Assembly: GCF_000739015.1 (NCBI RefSeq)
Contig: NZ_JPUG01000066.1
Span: forward strand, 1-64,000
Direction: 5' to 3'
Source: Microvirga sp. BSC39
GTDB taxonomy: Bacteria; Pseudomonadota; Alphaproteobacteria; Rhizobiales; Beijerinckiaceae
Length of the DNA stretch: 64,000 nucleotides
Numbering within the stretch: the first letter of the stretch is position 1; each line of letters opens with the position of its first letter. Positions 53,147 to 62,671 of the stretch are shown here, one piece after another. The position numbers and the translations under genes are program-made. The notes below the pieces were generated by a model that saw nothing but the letters and a program-made list of their open reading frames with translations, made no database searches and was not told the DNA's origin.

Positions 53147-53584
53147 TTACCGGACGCAAGCCACTGGAACACGGGTGTTGGAGACCGGATCCAGAACCGT
53201 GCGGCAGGGCACGCCATTCACCGTGCGGATCTCGTGCGGAGCCGCATAGGGGAACGGCGAAGCCGGGGTGCCCGACACAGGAGCGCCCATCATAGGGCCA
53301 ACCGGGGCGGGAGCGATGCTGCCCGTCGCGATGACGTCAGTGCCCATGGCCATGGGAGCAGCCGAAACGCCTGCCACCGGACCGGCGCAGGCCACCGGAA
53401 TTCGAGACTTCGAAGTTTGGTCGTAGACGGTGCGGCACGGCACGCCGTTGATCCAGCGGATCTCATGCGGAGCCGCGTAGGGGAACGGAGAGTTCGGCGT
53501 TCCGGAAGCCGGCTGTGCGACGGCAGTGCCAATCCCGGAAAGGGCCATCAGGCCGGCGCCAGCAATGAGTGCGATCCTCTTCAT
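53147..53584 (-). CDS. Secreted protein made of two near-identical 42-residue repeats
   Basis: 145 residues. Signal peptide (LIAGAGLMALSGIGTAVA), then repeat 1 and repeat 2, each SGTP-SPFPYAAPHEIR then NGVPCRTV then RVPVACV/RIPVACA, separated by an Ala/Pro/Met linker of about 35 residues. Each repeat has two Cys, suggesting one disulfide each. Similarity is also visible in the DNA, so duplication is recent. AGGAGA precedes ATG at 53584. No known domain or function. Confidence 0.8.
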   Translation of the reverse strand: MKRIALIAGAGLMALSGIGTAVAQPASGTPNSPFPYAAPHEIRWINGVPCRTVYDQTSKSRIPVACAGPVAGVSAAPMAMGTDVIATGSIAPAPVGPMMGAPVSGTPASPFPYAAPHEIRTVNGVPCRTVLDPVSNTRVPVACVR

Positions 53585-54078
53585 AGAAGTCTCCTGTGCT
53601 TGGTTTAGGCATGGCTTCTCGCCATAAGAACACAGGCTTAACGCGCTCGGGCCGAATGGTTTCCGAGAGTAATAGATGCCCACAGAGTTGTGATGAGCAG
53701 GGAGTATAAGGCCAAGTTGGGTATTGCTAAGCCTATAGACCATATATCGTAGTCACATCAGCGGTTGAACCTGTACATGTCAGCACAGCATTGTCTTCGT
53801 AATATTTAGTCATTCTAAACTGCGCTAATCGAAATCTACGTATATAGCCAAAAAGCAGAGCTTTATTCCCGCGCTATCGCAATTGTCGGTAGCAGATCGC
53901 GCACGGGAATGGCGCAACCCGCATGCTCCCGCGTGAGCACGCCCTTGCTCTTACCGCGCCTCACGCGCTCCGCTCCTCGAAGCCAGACAATGTCCACTCG
54001 CGACGCCTACAAGGCCGATCAGGAGGACGATCCTGCCGCCCCTGCTCGGCTCTCGAGAGCTTGGACTGCGCTTCCGCT
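53585..54078. other. AT-rich intergenic region
   Basis: About 490 bases. 53740-53880 is markedly AT-rich, probably promoter DNA for the secreted repeat protein. A GGAAA-N16-CGTT element (53664-53640, minus strand) is 56 bases from that start, a weak EcfG match. No coding frame supported; 53900-54078 is GC-rich and appears to be 3' flanking sequence of the transporter operon. Confidence 0.45.
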
Positions 54079-55083
54079 CTATGCTGCAGCATCCACCGCC
54101 AAGCGCCCTTCATGGATGGCGTGGCAGGCGACGCCTCCGAGGAGCGGCGGAATTTCAGCCCGGCAGCGCTCGTTGGCAAAGGGGCAGCGCGGGTTGAAGG
54201 TGCAGCCAGTCGGCGGGCTGATCGGGTTCGGGATCTCGCCGCTCACTGGAATGCGCTGGCGCCCGGTCATACCTACATCCGGCACCGCATCCAGCAGCAT
54301 TCGGGTATACGGATGCTTCGGCTGCGCGAAGAGCTCGCGCCCGTTGGAGATCTCGACGATGCGGCCGAGATACATCACGCCGATCCGGCTCGCCATATGG
54401 CGCACAACGGCAAGGTTGTGGCTGATGAGCAGGTAGGTCAGGCCGAGGCGATCCTGCAGGTCGCGCATGAGATTCAGGATCTGCGCCTGCACGGATACGT
54501 CGAGTGCGGATGTCGGCTCGTCGCAGACGATGAACTCCGCATTCGACGCAAGCGCACGCGCAATGGCGACGCGCTGGCGCTGGCCGCCGGAGAACTCGTG
54601 CGGATACTTCTTGCCGTCAGCCGGATGAAGCCCAACCAGCGTCAGCAGCTCGCCCACCCGCGCCTCGATCTCCTTCTCCCGCTCGATCAGCCGGAAGGCT
54701 CGGATCGGCTCGGCGACGATGCGGTCCACCTGCCAGCGGGGATTGAGGCTGGCATAGGGGTCCTGGAAGATCATCTGGATGCGCCGCCGCAGGCGCTGGC
54801 GCTCGGCCAGAGCAGCCCTGCTCGACATGGAGACGCCGTCGATCACCACCTCGCCGTTTGTCGGCGGCAGCAATCCCACCACCATGCGCGCGACCGTCGA
54901 CTTGCCCGAGCCGGACTCGCCGACGAGCGCGAAGGTCTCGCCCTTGGCAATGGAGAAGGAGACGCCGTCGACCGCCTTGAGGTACTGCTTCTCGCCGCCT
55001 TCAAGCACCCGGTTGAGCCAGGGCTTGGAGACGTCGAACTCACGACGCAGGTCTTTGACTTCGACATAGGAACGCTCGGTCAC
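54079..55083 (-). CDS. Oligopeptide/dipeptide ABC transporter ATPase (DppF/OppF type)
   Basis: 334 residues. Walker A GESGSGKST, Q-loop FQDPYASLNP, signature FSGGQRQR, Walker B FIVCDEPTSALD, and the C-terminal oligopeptide/dipeptide extension with Cys cluster (CTFNPRCPFANERCRA). GTG start overlaps the OppD-type gene (GTGA). Energises uptake together with its partner. Confidence 0.93.
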   Translation of the reverse strand: MTERSYVEVKDLRREFDVSKPWLNRVLEGGEKQYLKAVDGVSFSIAKGETFALVGESGSGKSTVARMVVGLLPPTNGEVVIDGVSMSSRAALAERQRLRRRIQMIFQDPYASLNPRWQVDRIVAEPIRAFRLIEREKEIEARVGELLTLVGLHPADGKKYPHEFSGGQRQRVAIARALASNAEFIVCDEPTSALDVSVQAQILNLMRDLQDRLGLTYLLISHNLAVVRHMASRIGVMYLGRIVEISNGRELFAQPKHPYTRMLLDAVPDVGMTGRQRIPVSGEIPNPISPPTGCTFNPRCPFANERCRAEIPPLLGGVACHAIHEGRLAVDAAA

Positions 55084-56072
55084 GCGACGGCCTCCGATCG
55101 GGCGGAAGATTCATCATAGAGATGGCAGGCAACCCGGTGCTCGCTGTGCTGGATCGGTTCCGGCCGCTCAACCCGGCAGCGGTCGAACACATAAGGGCAG
55201 CGCGGATTGAACGGGCAGCCGGGCGGAATGGCCGAGAGGCGCGGCATCGAGCCCGGAATCTGCACGAGCCGGTCCGTCTCGCTCTCGAGCGACGGGATCG
55301 CTCCCATGAGCCCCTTGGCATAAGGATGAAGCGGGTTCTGCACCACGTCCCGCACGGGACCGATCTCGGCGATGCGGCCCGCATACATCACGGCCACGCG
55401 GTCGGCGGTCTCGGCGATCACGCCCATGTCGTGCGTGACCAGCATGATGGCCGTGCCGTGCTCGCGCCCGAGGCGCTTCAGGAGCGAGATGATCTGCGCC
55501 TGCACGGAGACATCCAGAGCCGTCGTCGGTTCGTCGGCGATGATGAGCTCCGGCTCGGCGCACAGGGCGAGCGCGATCACCACGCGCTGGCGCATGCCGC
55601 CGGAGAACTCGTGCGGATAGCTGTCGATTCGCCTCTCGGGCGCCGGGATACCGACTTCCGCGAGAAGATCGATAGCACGTTTGCGCGCCGCGCTGGCCGA
55701 GAGGTTCGTGTGGGTTCGGATGGTCTCGACGAGCTGTTCGCTGACCCGATAGAGCGGGTTCAGGCTTGTCAGAGGATCCTGGAAGATCATGCCGATGCGC
55801 TTGCCGCGCACCCGCCGCATCTCGTCGGGCGGCAGGTTGTCGATGCGCATGCCCGACAGCAGGACCTCGCCGCCGGCGATGCGGCCGGGCGGGTCGATGA
55901 GGCCGATGACGGCGGAGCCCGTCACCGACTTGCCGGCACCGGACTCGCCGACGACGCCAAGCACCTCGCCCTTGCCGATGTCGAAGGAAATGCCGTCGAT
56001 GGCCTTGAGGATGCCGCGGCGCGTGACGAATTCGACGCGCAGATCACGGACGGAGAGGACAGGCTGAGTCAT
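55080..56072 (-). CDS. Oligopeptide/dipeptide ABC transporter ATPase (DppD/OppD type)
   Basis: 330 residues. Walker A GESGAGKS, FQDPLTSLNP Q-loop, FSGGMRQR signature, Walker B LIIADEPTTALD and the C-terminal CPFNPRCPYVFDRCR cluster. ATG at 56072 shares one base with the stop of the upstream small gene (TGATG). Confidence 0.93.
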   Translation of the reverse strand: MTQPVLSVRDLRVEFVTRRGILKAIDGISFDIGKGEVLGVVGESGAGKSVTGSAVIGLIDPPGRIAGGEVLLSGMRIDNLPPDEMRRVRGKRIGMIFQDPLTSLNPLYRVSEQLVETIRTHTNLSASAARKRAIDLLAEVGIPAPERRIDSYPHEFSGGMRQRVVIALALCAEPELIIADEPTTALDVSVQAQIISLLKRLGREHGTAIMLVTHDMGVIAETADRVAVMYAGRIAEIGPVRDVVQNPLHPYAKGLMGAIPSLESETDRLVQIPGSMPRLSAIPPGCPFNPRCPYVFDRCRVERPEPIQHSEHRVACHLYDESSARSEAVA

Positions 56073-56494
56073 CAAAGGCACCCGTTCACTTGCCTCTCGC
56101 GGGGCACCGCCAGAGTCTTAACTGTATCTTGCTTGATCCACTCAATGCCTCTGCCTCTCATCGCCTGAGCCATATTGAATATATGACCTTGCTGACAAAA
56201 GGCTGGATCTTTGGCCAAGCCGCCTTCTAGAAGCCCTTTTATATCGTTCGAAACGCGGTCGATATCAGGAACAGTCCCAAGCTCTTTAGTTCTCGCATGA
56301 AGCGCCAGAACGCTCTCGTCTAGAGTTGCCCGGTAGTCGTTGCGTTCATCTGGATGGCATAGCTCCTCAAACAGCTGCACCATTCGGGTAATACTCCATA
56401 CACAGGCTGTATTGGCGCTCTGAGCAAACGCTCCCTGAGCCGGTGCTGCAACCATGATAGCAGCCAACAATTTTGTGACTCTGCGTTTCATCAT
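56072..56494 (-). CDS. Small exported Cys protein inserted in the peptide transporter operon
   Basis: 140 residues. Signal peptide (LLAAIMVAAPAQGAFA) and a helical mature part with four cysteines (residues near 31, 46, 100, 139), enough for two disulfides. No known domain. Base composition is clearly more AT-rich than both neighbours, while start and stop overlap them (ATGA with the permease, TGATG with OppD). Not a usual component of these transporters: possibly a recently captured gene made with the operon, function unknown. Confidence 0.72.
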   Translation of the reverse strand: MMKRRVTKLLAAIMVAAPAQGAFAQSANTACVWSITRMVQLFEELCHPDERNDYRATLDESVLALHARTKELGTVPDIDRVSNDIKGLLEGGLAKDPAFCQQGHIFNMAQAMRGRGIEWIKQDTVKTLAVPRERQVNGCL

Positions 56495-57447
56495 CGCAGC
56501 TTCGGATTAAGTGCATCGCGCAGCCAATCGCCTAGCAGGTTGATGGCGAGCACGAGCACGGCGAGCGCGATGCCCGGGAAGGCCACGATCCACCACTCGC
56601 CGGAGAACAGATAGTTGTTGCCGATGCGGATGAGCGTTCCGAGCGACGGCATGGTCTCGGGCATGCCGGTGCCGAGGAACGACAGGGTCGCCTCGGTGAT
56701 GACGGCGAGTGCCAGATTGATGGTGGCGATGACCAGCACCGGACCCAGGACGTTGGGCAGGACGTGCCGGAACATGATCACCGGGGTCGGCAGGCCGATG
56801 AGACGCGCCGCGGCAATGTAGTCCTTGTTCTTCTCCACCATCACCGATCCGCGCACGGTTCGGGCATACTGCACCCAGAAGCTCAGGCCGATGGAGAAGA
56901 CCAGCACGGAGAGGGTCGTCACCTCATCGAGCTGACCGCCGAGGACGGCTTTCACCACACCGTCCACCAGAAGGGCGATCAGAATGGCCGGGAAGGTCAG
57001 CTGTACATCGGCAATGCGCATGATGACGGCATCGGTCGTGCCGCCCACATAGCCGGCAATGAGGCCCAGGGTGATCCCGAGAGTGGCTGAAAAGGCCACG
57101 CCGAGGATGCCGACCGCGAGCGAGATGCGCAGTCCGTAAAGAATGGCGGAGAAGATGTCGCGGCCCTGCTCGTCGGTACCCAGCACGAAGGGCATCTGCC
57201 CTTCCGCATCCCAGATCGGCGGAAGCCGGCTGTTCATCAGCTCAAGCTGGGCAGGATCGAACGGATCCTGCGGCGACAGCAATCCCGCCAGGACGGCGCA
57301 AGCCATGAAGAGAGCCGTCAGGAAGGCGGCCACCATCGTGAGCTTGGAGCGCTTGAAGCTTGCCCAGATGTCGCTGTCGAGGAAGCGGCCGGCCCATGTG
57401 GTGGGCGGGGAATGCGGCGTGGGCGCCGCCTGAATTGCGTCTGCCAT
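56491..57447 (-). CDS. Peptide ABC transporter permease (DppC/OppC type)
   Basis: 318 residues, about six transmembrane helices. OppC_N start, LGTDEQGRDIFSAILYGLRISL (in parts) and the permease EAA loop region around AARLIGLPTPVIMFRHVLPN. GAGGAGGG precedes ATG at 57447. Follows DppB by 10 bases. Confidence 0.93.
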   Translation of the reverse strand: MADAIQAAPTPHSPPTTWAGRFLDSDIWASFKRSKLTMVAAFLTALFMACAVLAGLLSPQDPFDPAQLELMNSRLPPIWDAEGQMPFVLGTDEQGRDIFSAILYGLRISLAVGILGVAFSATLGITLGLIAGYVGGTTDAVIMRIADVQLTFPAILIALLVDGVVKAVLGGQLDEVTTLSVLVFSIGLSFWVQYARTVRGSVMVEKNKDYIAAARLIGLPTPVIMFRHVLPNVLGPVLVIATINLALAVITEATLSFLGTGMPETMPSLGTLIRIGNNYLFSGEWWIVAFPGIALAVLVLAINLLGDWLRDALNPKLR

Positions 57448-57457
57448 GGTTCCCTCC

Positions 57458-58438
57458 TCAGGCCGGCTGCCGGATGGACGTTCTCAGGCGGGGATCGACG
57501 ATCGTGTAGAGGATGTCGACGGCGAGGTTGATCAGGACGAAGATGAGCGCCACCAGCATCAGGTAGGCCGCCATGATCGGAATATCGACGTTCTGCACCG
57601 CCTGCACGAACAGGAGCCCCATGCCGGGCCACTGGAACACGGTTTCCGTGATGATTGCGAACGCGATGACCGAGCCGAACTGCAGCCCTACGATGGTGAT
57701 GACCGGCACCAAGGTGTTCTTGAGTGCATGTCCGAAATGAATGGCCCGGGTGGTGAGACCCCTCGCCCGCGCGAACTTGATGTAGTCGGTGCGCAGCACC
57801 TCCAGCATCTCGGCCCGGACGATGCGCATGATCAGCGTCATCTGGAACAGGCCGAGCGTGATCGACGGCATGATCAGGGCCTTCAAGCCCGAGGTGGTGA
57901 GAAGCCCCGTGGACCACCAGCCGAGGCGAACCGTGTCGCCGCGTCCGAAGGACGGCAGCCAGCCGAGGATGACGGAAAACAGATAGATCAGCAGAATGCC
58001 GATCAGGAAGGTGGGCAGCGAGATGCCGATCAGCGAAATCGTCTGGAACACCTTGGCCAGGAAGCTGTCCCGCTTCAGGCCTGAATAGACGCCCATCAGC
58101 ACGCCGAATCCGATGGCGAAGAGGGTTGCGCAGAAGGCCAGCTCCAGGGTGGCCGGCATTCGCTCGGCCAGGAGATCGGAAACCGGCTGCCGGAACTGGT
58201 AGGACACGCCGAATTCGCCCTGAACGGCCCTGCCAAGATAGCGGGCGAACTGCACCGGAACCGGATCGTCAAGGCCCAGAGACTGGCGGACCTGTTCCCG
58301 CTCCGCCGCGGGGGTGTCGAGGGAGACGATCTGGTTCACCGGGTCGCCGGCGAAGCGGAACATCGCAAACGAAATGATGCCGACGGCCAGGAGAACGCCA
58401 ATGGCCTGGAGGGCTCGGCGGATGACAAAAGCAAACAT
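57458..58438 (-). CDS. Peptide ABC transporter permease (DppB/OppB type)
   Basis: 326 residues. N-terminal FVIRRALQAIGVLLAVGIISFAMFRFAGDP is the DppB start; later PTFLIGILLIYLFSV and the EAA loop YIKFARARGLTTRAIHFGHALKN in parts. ATG at 58438 with AAGAGA upstream; longer frame to 58528 runs into a hairpin. Confidence 0.93.
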   Translation of the reverse strand: MFAFVIRRALQAIGVLLAVGIISFAMFRFAGDPVNQIVSLDTPAAEREQVRQSLGLDDPVPVQFARYLGRAVQGEFGVSYQFRQPVSDLLAERMPATLELAFCATLFAIGFGVLMGVYSGLKRDSFLAKVFQTISLIGISLPTFLIGILLIYLFSVILGWLPSFGRGDTVRLGWWSTGLLTTSGLKALIMPSITLGLFQMTLIMRIVRAEMLEVLRTDYIKFARARGLTTRAIHFGHALKNTLVPVITIVGLQFGSVIAFAIITETVFQWPGMGLLFVQAVQNVDIPIMAAYLMLVALIFVLINLAVDILYTIVDPRLRTSIRQPA

Positions 58439-58499
58439 GCACAATCTCTTGATCGCTGCGCCTCGGGCGAAATTGCTCGTCCGGGGCCTTCGAATGAAT

Positions 58500-58527
58500 T
58501 GTCCCGGGCAGCAGGCTGCCCGGGACA
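58500..58527. repeat. Hairpin between substrate-binding protein and permease genes
   Basis: Perfect 12-bp stem TGTCCCGGGCAG/CTGCCCGGGACA with 4-base loop, no U-tail. Typical mRNA-protecting hairpin that keeps the binding-protein message more abundant than the permease message. Confidence 0.75.
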
Positions 58528-58543
58528 TGCGATCAGGCGCGGA

Positions 58544-60142
58544 CTATTCCTTCTTCTGGGCCCAGTAGAGCAGCACCTGGTTGTCGGCGCGCTGGGTCAA
58601 CGTCACCTTGTTGGAGACGCCCCAGGCGAGAGCCTGCTGGTGCAGCGGAATGTAGGAGTAGTCTTCGGTCGAGATCTTGTAGGCCTCCTTGATCATCTGG
58701 TCGCGCTTCTCTTTGTTGCTCTCGACCAGGATCTTGTCGGTCAGCTCGTCGTGCTGCTTGTTGCAGTAGTTGCCGAGGTTCGACTCGCCGCGCGAGGATT
58801 GCGCGTTGTCGCGGCAGCCCTGGATGTCGAACAGCACGTTGTGGCTGTCGAAGGTGCCCGGCGTCCAACCCAGCAGGTAGAACGACGTGTTGTAGTTGCC
58901 GGACTTCAGCACCTTGGCGAAGTATTGCGCCTTGGGCTGGGCCATCAGGTTCACCTTGACGCCGGCGCGAGCCAGCATGCCGACGACTGCCTGGCAGATC
59001 GCCTCGTCATTGACGTAGCGGTCATTCGGGCAGTCCATGCCGACCTCGAAGCCGTTCGGATAACCCGCGTCGGCCAGGAGCTTCTTGGCAGCCTCGACGT
59101 CATACTTCGGGCGCTCGAAGTCCTTCGAGAGCGCGAAGATCTGAGGCGCAATCATCAGGGCCGACGGTGTCGCCATGCCGCGCATGACGCGAGACTTGAT
59201 GGTCTCGATGTCGATGGCCTTATAGAAGGCCTCGCGCACGCGCTTGTCCTTGAAGGGGTTCTTGCCCTTCACGTTCGAGAACAGAAGCTCATCGCGGGTC
59301 TGGTCGAAGCCCAGGAAGATGGTGCGCAGCTCGGGGCCCGCCTGCACCTTCGCGTTGGCGCTGCTGTTGACGCGCTGAACGTCCTGCAGCGGAACCGGCT
59401 CAACCACGTCCACCTCGCCCGAGAGCAGCGCAGCCACGCGGGTGGCGTCGGATGCGATCGGGGTGAAGACGATCTCGTCGAGGTTATGCTCGACCTTGCC
59501 CCACCATTCCTTGTGCGGCTTGAAGACGGTCTTCACGCCGGGCTGGTGGCTTTCGATCTTGAACGGGCCGGTGCCATTGGCATTCAGCGAGGCATAGCTC
59601 GGCGTTGTTGCGGCAGCGGGCGTCGGCTGAACGCTGTTGTTCGCCTCCGACCACTCCTTGTCCATGATGTACCAGGTATCCCACTGGGCATTCATGATCG
59701 GGTTGGGCGACTTGAGCTTCACGTCGACCGTGTGGTCGTCGACCTTCACCCATTCCGAGCCGCTCGGCACGCGGGTCTGGAAGTTCGAGCCCTGGGCGCG
59801 AACGCGGGTGGCCGAGAAGATCACGTCATCGGCATTGAACGGATTTCCGTTGTGGAACTTCACGTTCTTGCGCAGGAAGAGGCGCCAGGTCATGCCGTCT
59901 TCACTGATCTCCCAGCGTTCGGCGAGACCCGGGATGATGGACAGATCCTTGTCGCGCTTGGTCAGACCTTCATAGACATGGCCATGATGGGCGATCGTGG
60001 TGGTCTCGTTGAGGGTATAGGGGTCGAGCGACTTCAGGTCGCCCTGGTTGGCATAGCGCAGGGTCACGGCCATAGCCGGCAGAGCAGCGCCGGTCATCAG
60101 CACGGCAACCGTGGCGGCAAGAAATTTCGTACGTCTGGTCAT
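58544..60142 (-). CDS. Peptide/nickel-type ABC transporter solute-binding protein (SBP_bac_5)
   Basis: 532 residues. Signal peptide (FLAATVAVLMTGAALPAMA). SBP_bac_5 fold: SLDPYTLNETTTIAHHGHVYEGLT, RWEISEDGMTWRLFLRKNVKFHNG and KPHKEWWGK-type segments. It captures a peptide or related compound in the periplasm. It is probably the most highly expressed gene of the operon, being followed by the stabilising hairpin. Confidence 0.93.
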   Translation of the reverse strand: MTRRTKFLAATVAVLMTGAALPAMAVTLRYANQGDLKSLDPYTLNETTTIAHHGHVYEGLTKRDKDLSIIPGLAERWEISEDGMTWRLFLRKNVKFHNGNPFNADDVIFSATRVRAQGSNFQTRVPSGSEWVKVDDHTVDVKLKSPNPIMNAQWDTWYIMDKEWSEANNSVQPTPAAATTPSYASLNANGTGPFKIESHQPGVKTVFKPHKEWWGKVEHNLDEIVFTPIASDATRVAALLSGEVDVVEPVPLQDVQRVNSSANAKVQAGPELRTIFLGFDQTRDELLFSNVKGKNPFKDKRVREAFYKAIDIETIKSRVMRGMATPSALMIAPQIFALSKDFERPKYDVEAAKKLLADAGYPNGFEVGMDCPNDRYVNDEAICQAVVGMLARAGVKVNLMAQPKAQYFAKVLKSGNYNTSFYLLGWTPGTFDSHNVLFDIQGCRDNAQSSRGESNLGNYCNKQHDELTDKILVESNKEKRDQMIKEAYKISTEDYSYIPLHQQALAWGVSNKVTLTQRADNQVLLYWAQKKE

Positions 60143-60291
60143 CGTGTCTCTTTCTCCTCTGGAAGCCCCGCGTCTTCGCGCGGTGTTCTTCTTGTTGGAA
60201 GCTCGGCTTCTGCCTTCCTTCCACCGGGCATGAAGTTAGGCAGGAAAGTGGCCGGCGGTCTAGCCCTGACTTGGGCCACCTTGATTACCAA

Positions 60292-61446
60292 TTAGGCACA
60301 GAGCTCCCCAATGATGCGCCGCAGCAAGCGCTCGCCGGACTCCAGTTCGCTGATCTCGATATATTCGTCCGGCTGGTGGGCCTGGGCGATGTCGCCCGGC
60401 CCGCAGACCACCGTCGGCCAACCCGCCCGCTGGAAGATGCCAGCCTCGGTGCCGTAGGAGACCACATGGGTGCCGTTGTCGCCCGTGAGGCGGCGCATGA
60501 GACGCTCCGCCTCACCGTCCGTCTCGGGCCTGAGCCCCGGCACCTCGGCGATCAGCTCGACGGTGACGCCAGTCTCCGGGCGGATCGCCTTCATCCGCGG
60601 CTCGACGACGTCGCGAATATAGGCTTCGTAGCGATCCATGTAGTCGCGCGGGCTCTCGGTGGGTATCGCCCGGATGTCGCTGAAGAACCATGCGGAGGAC
60701 GACACCACGTTGGCGGCGTTGCCGCCGGCCACCATGCCGCAGTGCAGCGTCGTGTAGGGCGGCTCGAACGGGTTTGCCGGATCGGCGCGGCGCCGGTTCT
60801 CCTCCATTACGTCGTCGTGCCAGGCGATGAGCCGGGCCGCGTTCATCACCGCGCTCACCCCCTGGTCGATCCGGCTCGAATGGACCGCATAGCCGGTCAC
60901 ATGGGTGCGCAACTGCACGGAGGCCTTGTGGCCGGTCACCACCGCATGCCGTGTGGGCTCGCCCACGATCACGGCGGCCGGGGTCGGAAGCGCCTTTGCC
61001 ATGGCATCCACCATTGATGGCGCACCCCGGCAGGCGATCTCCTCGTCATAAGAGAGCGCGATATGGACCGGCCGCTTCAGGGGCATCTTCGCCATCTCGG
61101 GTACCAGAGCCAGAACGAGGGCATCGAAGCCCTTCATGTCGGCCGAGCCGCGTCCATAAAGGCGGCCGTTCTTCTCGGTCAGCATCCAGGGATCGGTGGT
61201 CCAGTTCTGCCCCTCCACGGGCACCACGTCCGTATGGCCGGAGAACACGATCCCGCCCTCCACCTTCGGGCCGATAGTGGCGTAGAGATTGGCCTTGTCG
61301 CCTTCCGGACTCATCACGAGGGTGCTCTCCACCCCATGGCTGTTGAGCCAGTCCCGGCAAAATCCGATGATGTCGAGATTGCTGCTCGTCGAAACGCTCG
61401 GAAAGGCAACCAGACGCGCGAGCATCTCGCGGGACGATAAGGACAT
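60292..61446 (-). CDS. M20-family deacylase, ArgE-like
   Basis: 384 residues. M20 zinc motifs: SGHTDVVPVEGQNW, GRGSADMKGFDA and the catalytic DEEIACRGA; dimerisation insert (about 175-290); late HQPDEYIEI. Closest by feel to acetylornithine deacetylase ArgE, but association with a peptide transporter suggests hydrolysis of an imported N-acyl amino acid or dipeptide. GGGAG precedes ATG at 61446. It heads the transporter operon; the longer in-frame reading is discarded. Confidence 0.87.
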   Translation of the reverse strand: MSLSSREMLARLVAFPSVSTSSNLDIIGFCRDWLNSHGVESTLVMSPEGDKANLYATIGPKVEGGIVFSGHTDVVPVEGQNWTTDPWMLTEKNGRLYGRGSADMKGFDALVLALVPEMAKMPLKRPVHIALSYDEEIACRGAPSMVDAMAKALPTPAAVIVGEPTRHAVVTGHKASVQLRTHVTGYAVHSSRIDQGVSAVMNAARLIAWHDDVMEENRRRADPANPFEPPYTTLHCGMVAGGNAANVVSSSAWFFSDIRAIPTESPRDYMDRYEAYIRDVVEPRMKAIRPETGVTVELIAEVPGLRPETDGEAERLMRRLTGDNGTHVVSYGTEAGIFQRAGWPTVVCGPGDIAQAHQPDEYIEISELESGERLLRRIIGELCA

Positions 61447-61603
61447 GTCGTGCTTCTCCCAAGGAAAGGTGCGAGCATCCGATCCCACCATGCAGCCGGT
61501 CAAGCCGGAATTATCGCCCGTCAACCGGCGGCTGCCTGTTGACGCGGCAGGCCACGCGACACCATGATCCGCCCCTCCTCCATTCCGCCTCGACGGAGAC
61601 ACG

Positions 61604-62575
61604 ATGACCACCTTTGACGTCACGCTTGCCGATATCGAAGCCGCCCGCAGCCGCATTGCCGGACGGGTCCGGCGCACGCCGGCCTTCGACAGCCCCGAGG
61701 TGTCGGCGCGGCTCGGCAGGCGCACGGCCCTGAAGATGGAGGCGCTGCAGCTTGCAGGCTCGTTCAAGGTGCGCGGCGTCTTCAACAAGGTGCTGACCTT
61801 GAGCGACGAGGAGCGCCGTCGCGGGCTGGTGACGGTGTCGGGCGGCAACCATGCCATCGCGGTCGCGCGCGTCGCAGGGACGCTGGGCCTCGACGCTCTC
61901 GTGCTGATGCCGAAGGTGACACCACGCTTCAACGTCGATCTGGCGACGAAATACGGCGCCCGCATCGAACTCTGCGACGATGCCTCCGAGGCCTTCGCCA
62001 AGGCGGAGGAGTACCAGCGCCAGGGGCGGCTCTTCGTGCACCCCTATGACGACCCGGCGATCATTGCGGGCCACGGCACCCTCGGACTCGAGTTCCTGGA
62101 GGATATCCCCGATCTCACCCACGTCTTCGTATCCATCGGCGGCGGCGGCTTCATGTCGGGCGTCGCGGCAGCCCTGAAGGCGACGCGGCCCTCGCTGACG
62201 ATCTACGGCGTCGAGACAGTCGGGGCACCGACCATGACCGAGGCGCTGAAGGCCGGAGAGCCGGTGACGATTCGCCCGACCTCCGTCGCCAGGACCCTTG
62301 GCGCCCCGTTCGCGACCCACAGGACGGTCGCAGGCGCCAAACTCTTCCTGAAAGAGATCATCCTCGTGGAGGACGAACCTGTGATTGCCGACGTGAGTTG
62401 GCTTCTGCAGAGGGAAAAGCTCCTCTGTGAGCCGGCCGCCGCCTGCGTGCTGACGGCGGCTGAAACCATCGTGCCGTCGCTCCCCGACGACAGCGTGATC
62501 GGCCTCGTGCTGTGCGGCTCGAACCTGTCCGTGGACGACCTCGACGCGTGGCGTCAGGCGGCGAAGGGCGCCTGA
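61604..62575 (+). CDS. Threonine/serine dehydratase-like PLP enzyme (fold type II)
   Basis: 323 residues. PLP Lys55 in GSFKVRG, SGGNHAIAVA, GGGGFMSGVA (phosphate loop) and C-terminal LVLCGSN. No C-terminal regulatory domain, so catabolic type: deamination of threonine/serine or a hydroxy-amino acid. Divergent from the ArgE-like gene with a shared 157-base region, so the two may be co-regulated in amino-acid derivative use. Confidence 0.87.
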   Translation: MTTFDVTLADIEAARSRIAGRVRRTPAFDSPEVSARLGRRTALKMEALQLAGSFKVRGVFNKVLTLSDEERRRGLVTVSGGNHAIAVARVAGTLGLDALVLMPKVTPRFNVDLATKYGARIELCDDASEAFAKAEEYQRQGRLFVHPYDDPAIIAGHGTLGLEFLEDIPDLTHVFVSIGGGGFMSGVAAALKATRPSLTIYGVETVGAPTMTEALKAGEPVTIRPTSVARTLGAPFATHRTVAGAKLFLKEIILVEDEPVIADVSWLLQREKLLCEPAAACVLTAAETIVPSLPDDSVIGLVLCGSNLSVDDLDAWRQAAKGA

Positions 62576-62671
62576 TCCCGCCAGCCTTGTCCCAGCCGGC
62601 CTGAGGGAATCGGATCCAACGAGGTGCTGCCGAGTTGTCTGCACGACAGCTCAACTGGAAAGTACCCGCGC

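Noticed and set aside
53640..53664. GGAAA-N16-CGTT element as an EcfG promoter for the repeat protein
   Set aside because: One mismatch and 56 bases from the start, outside the spacing seen in the other candidates; kept only as a weak note.
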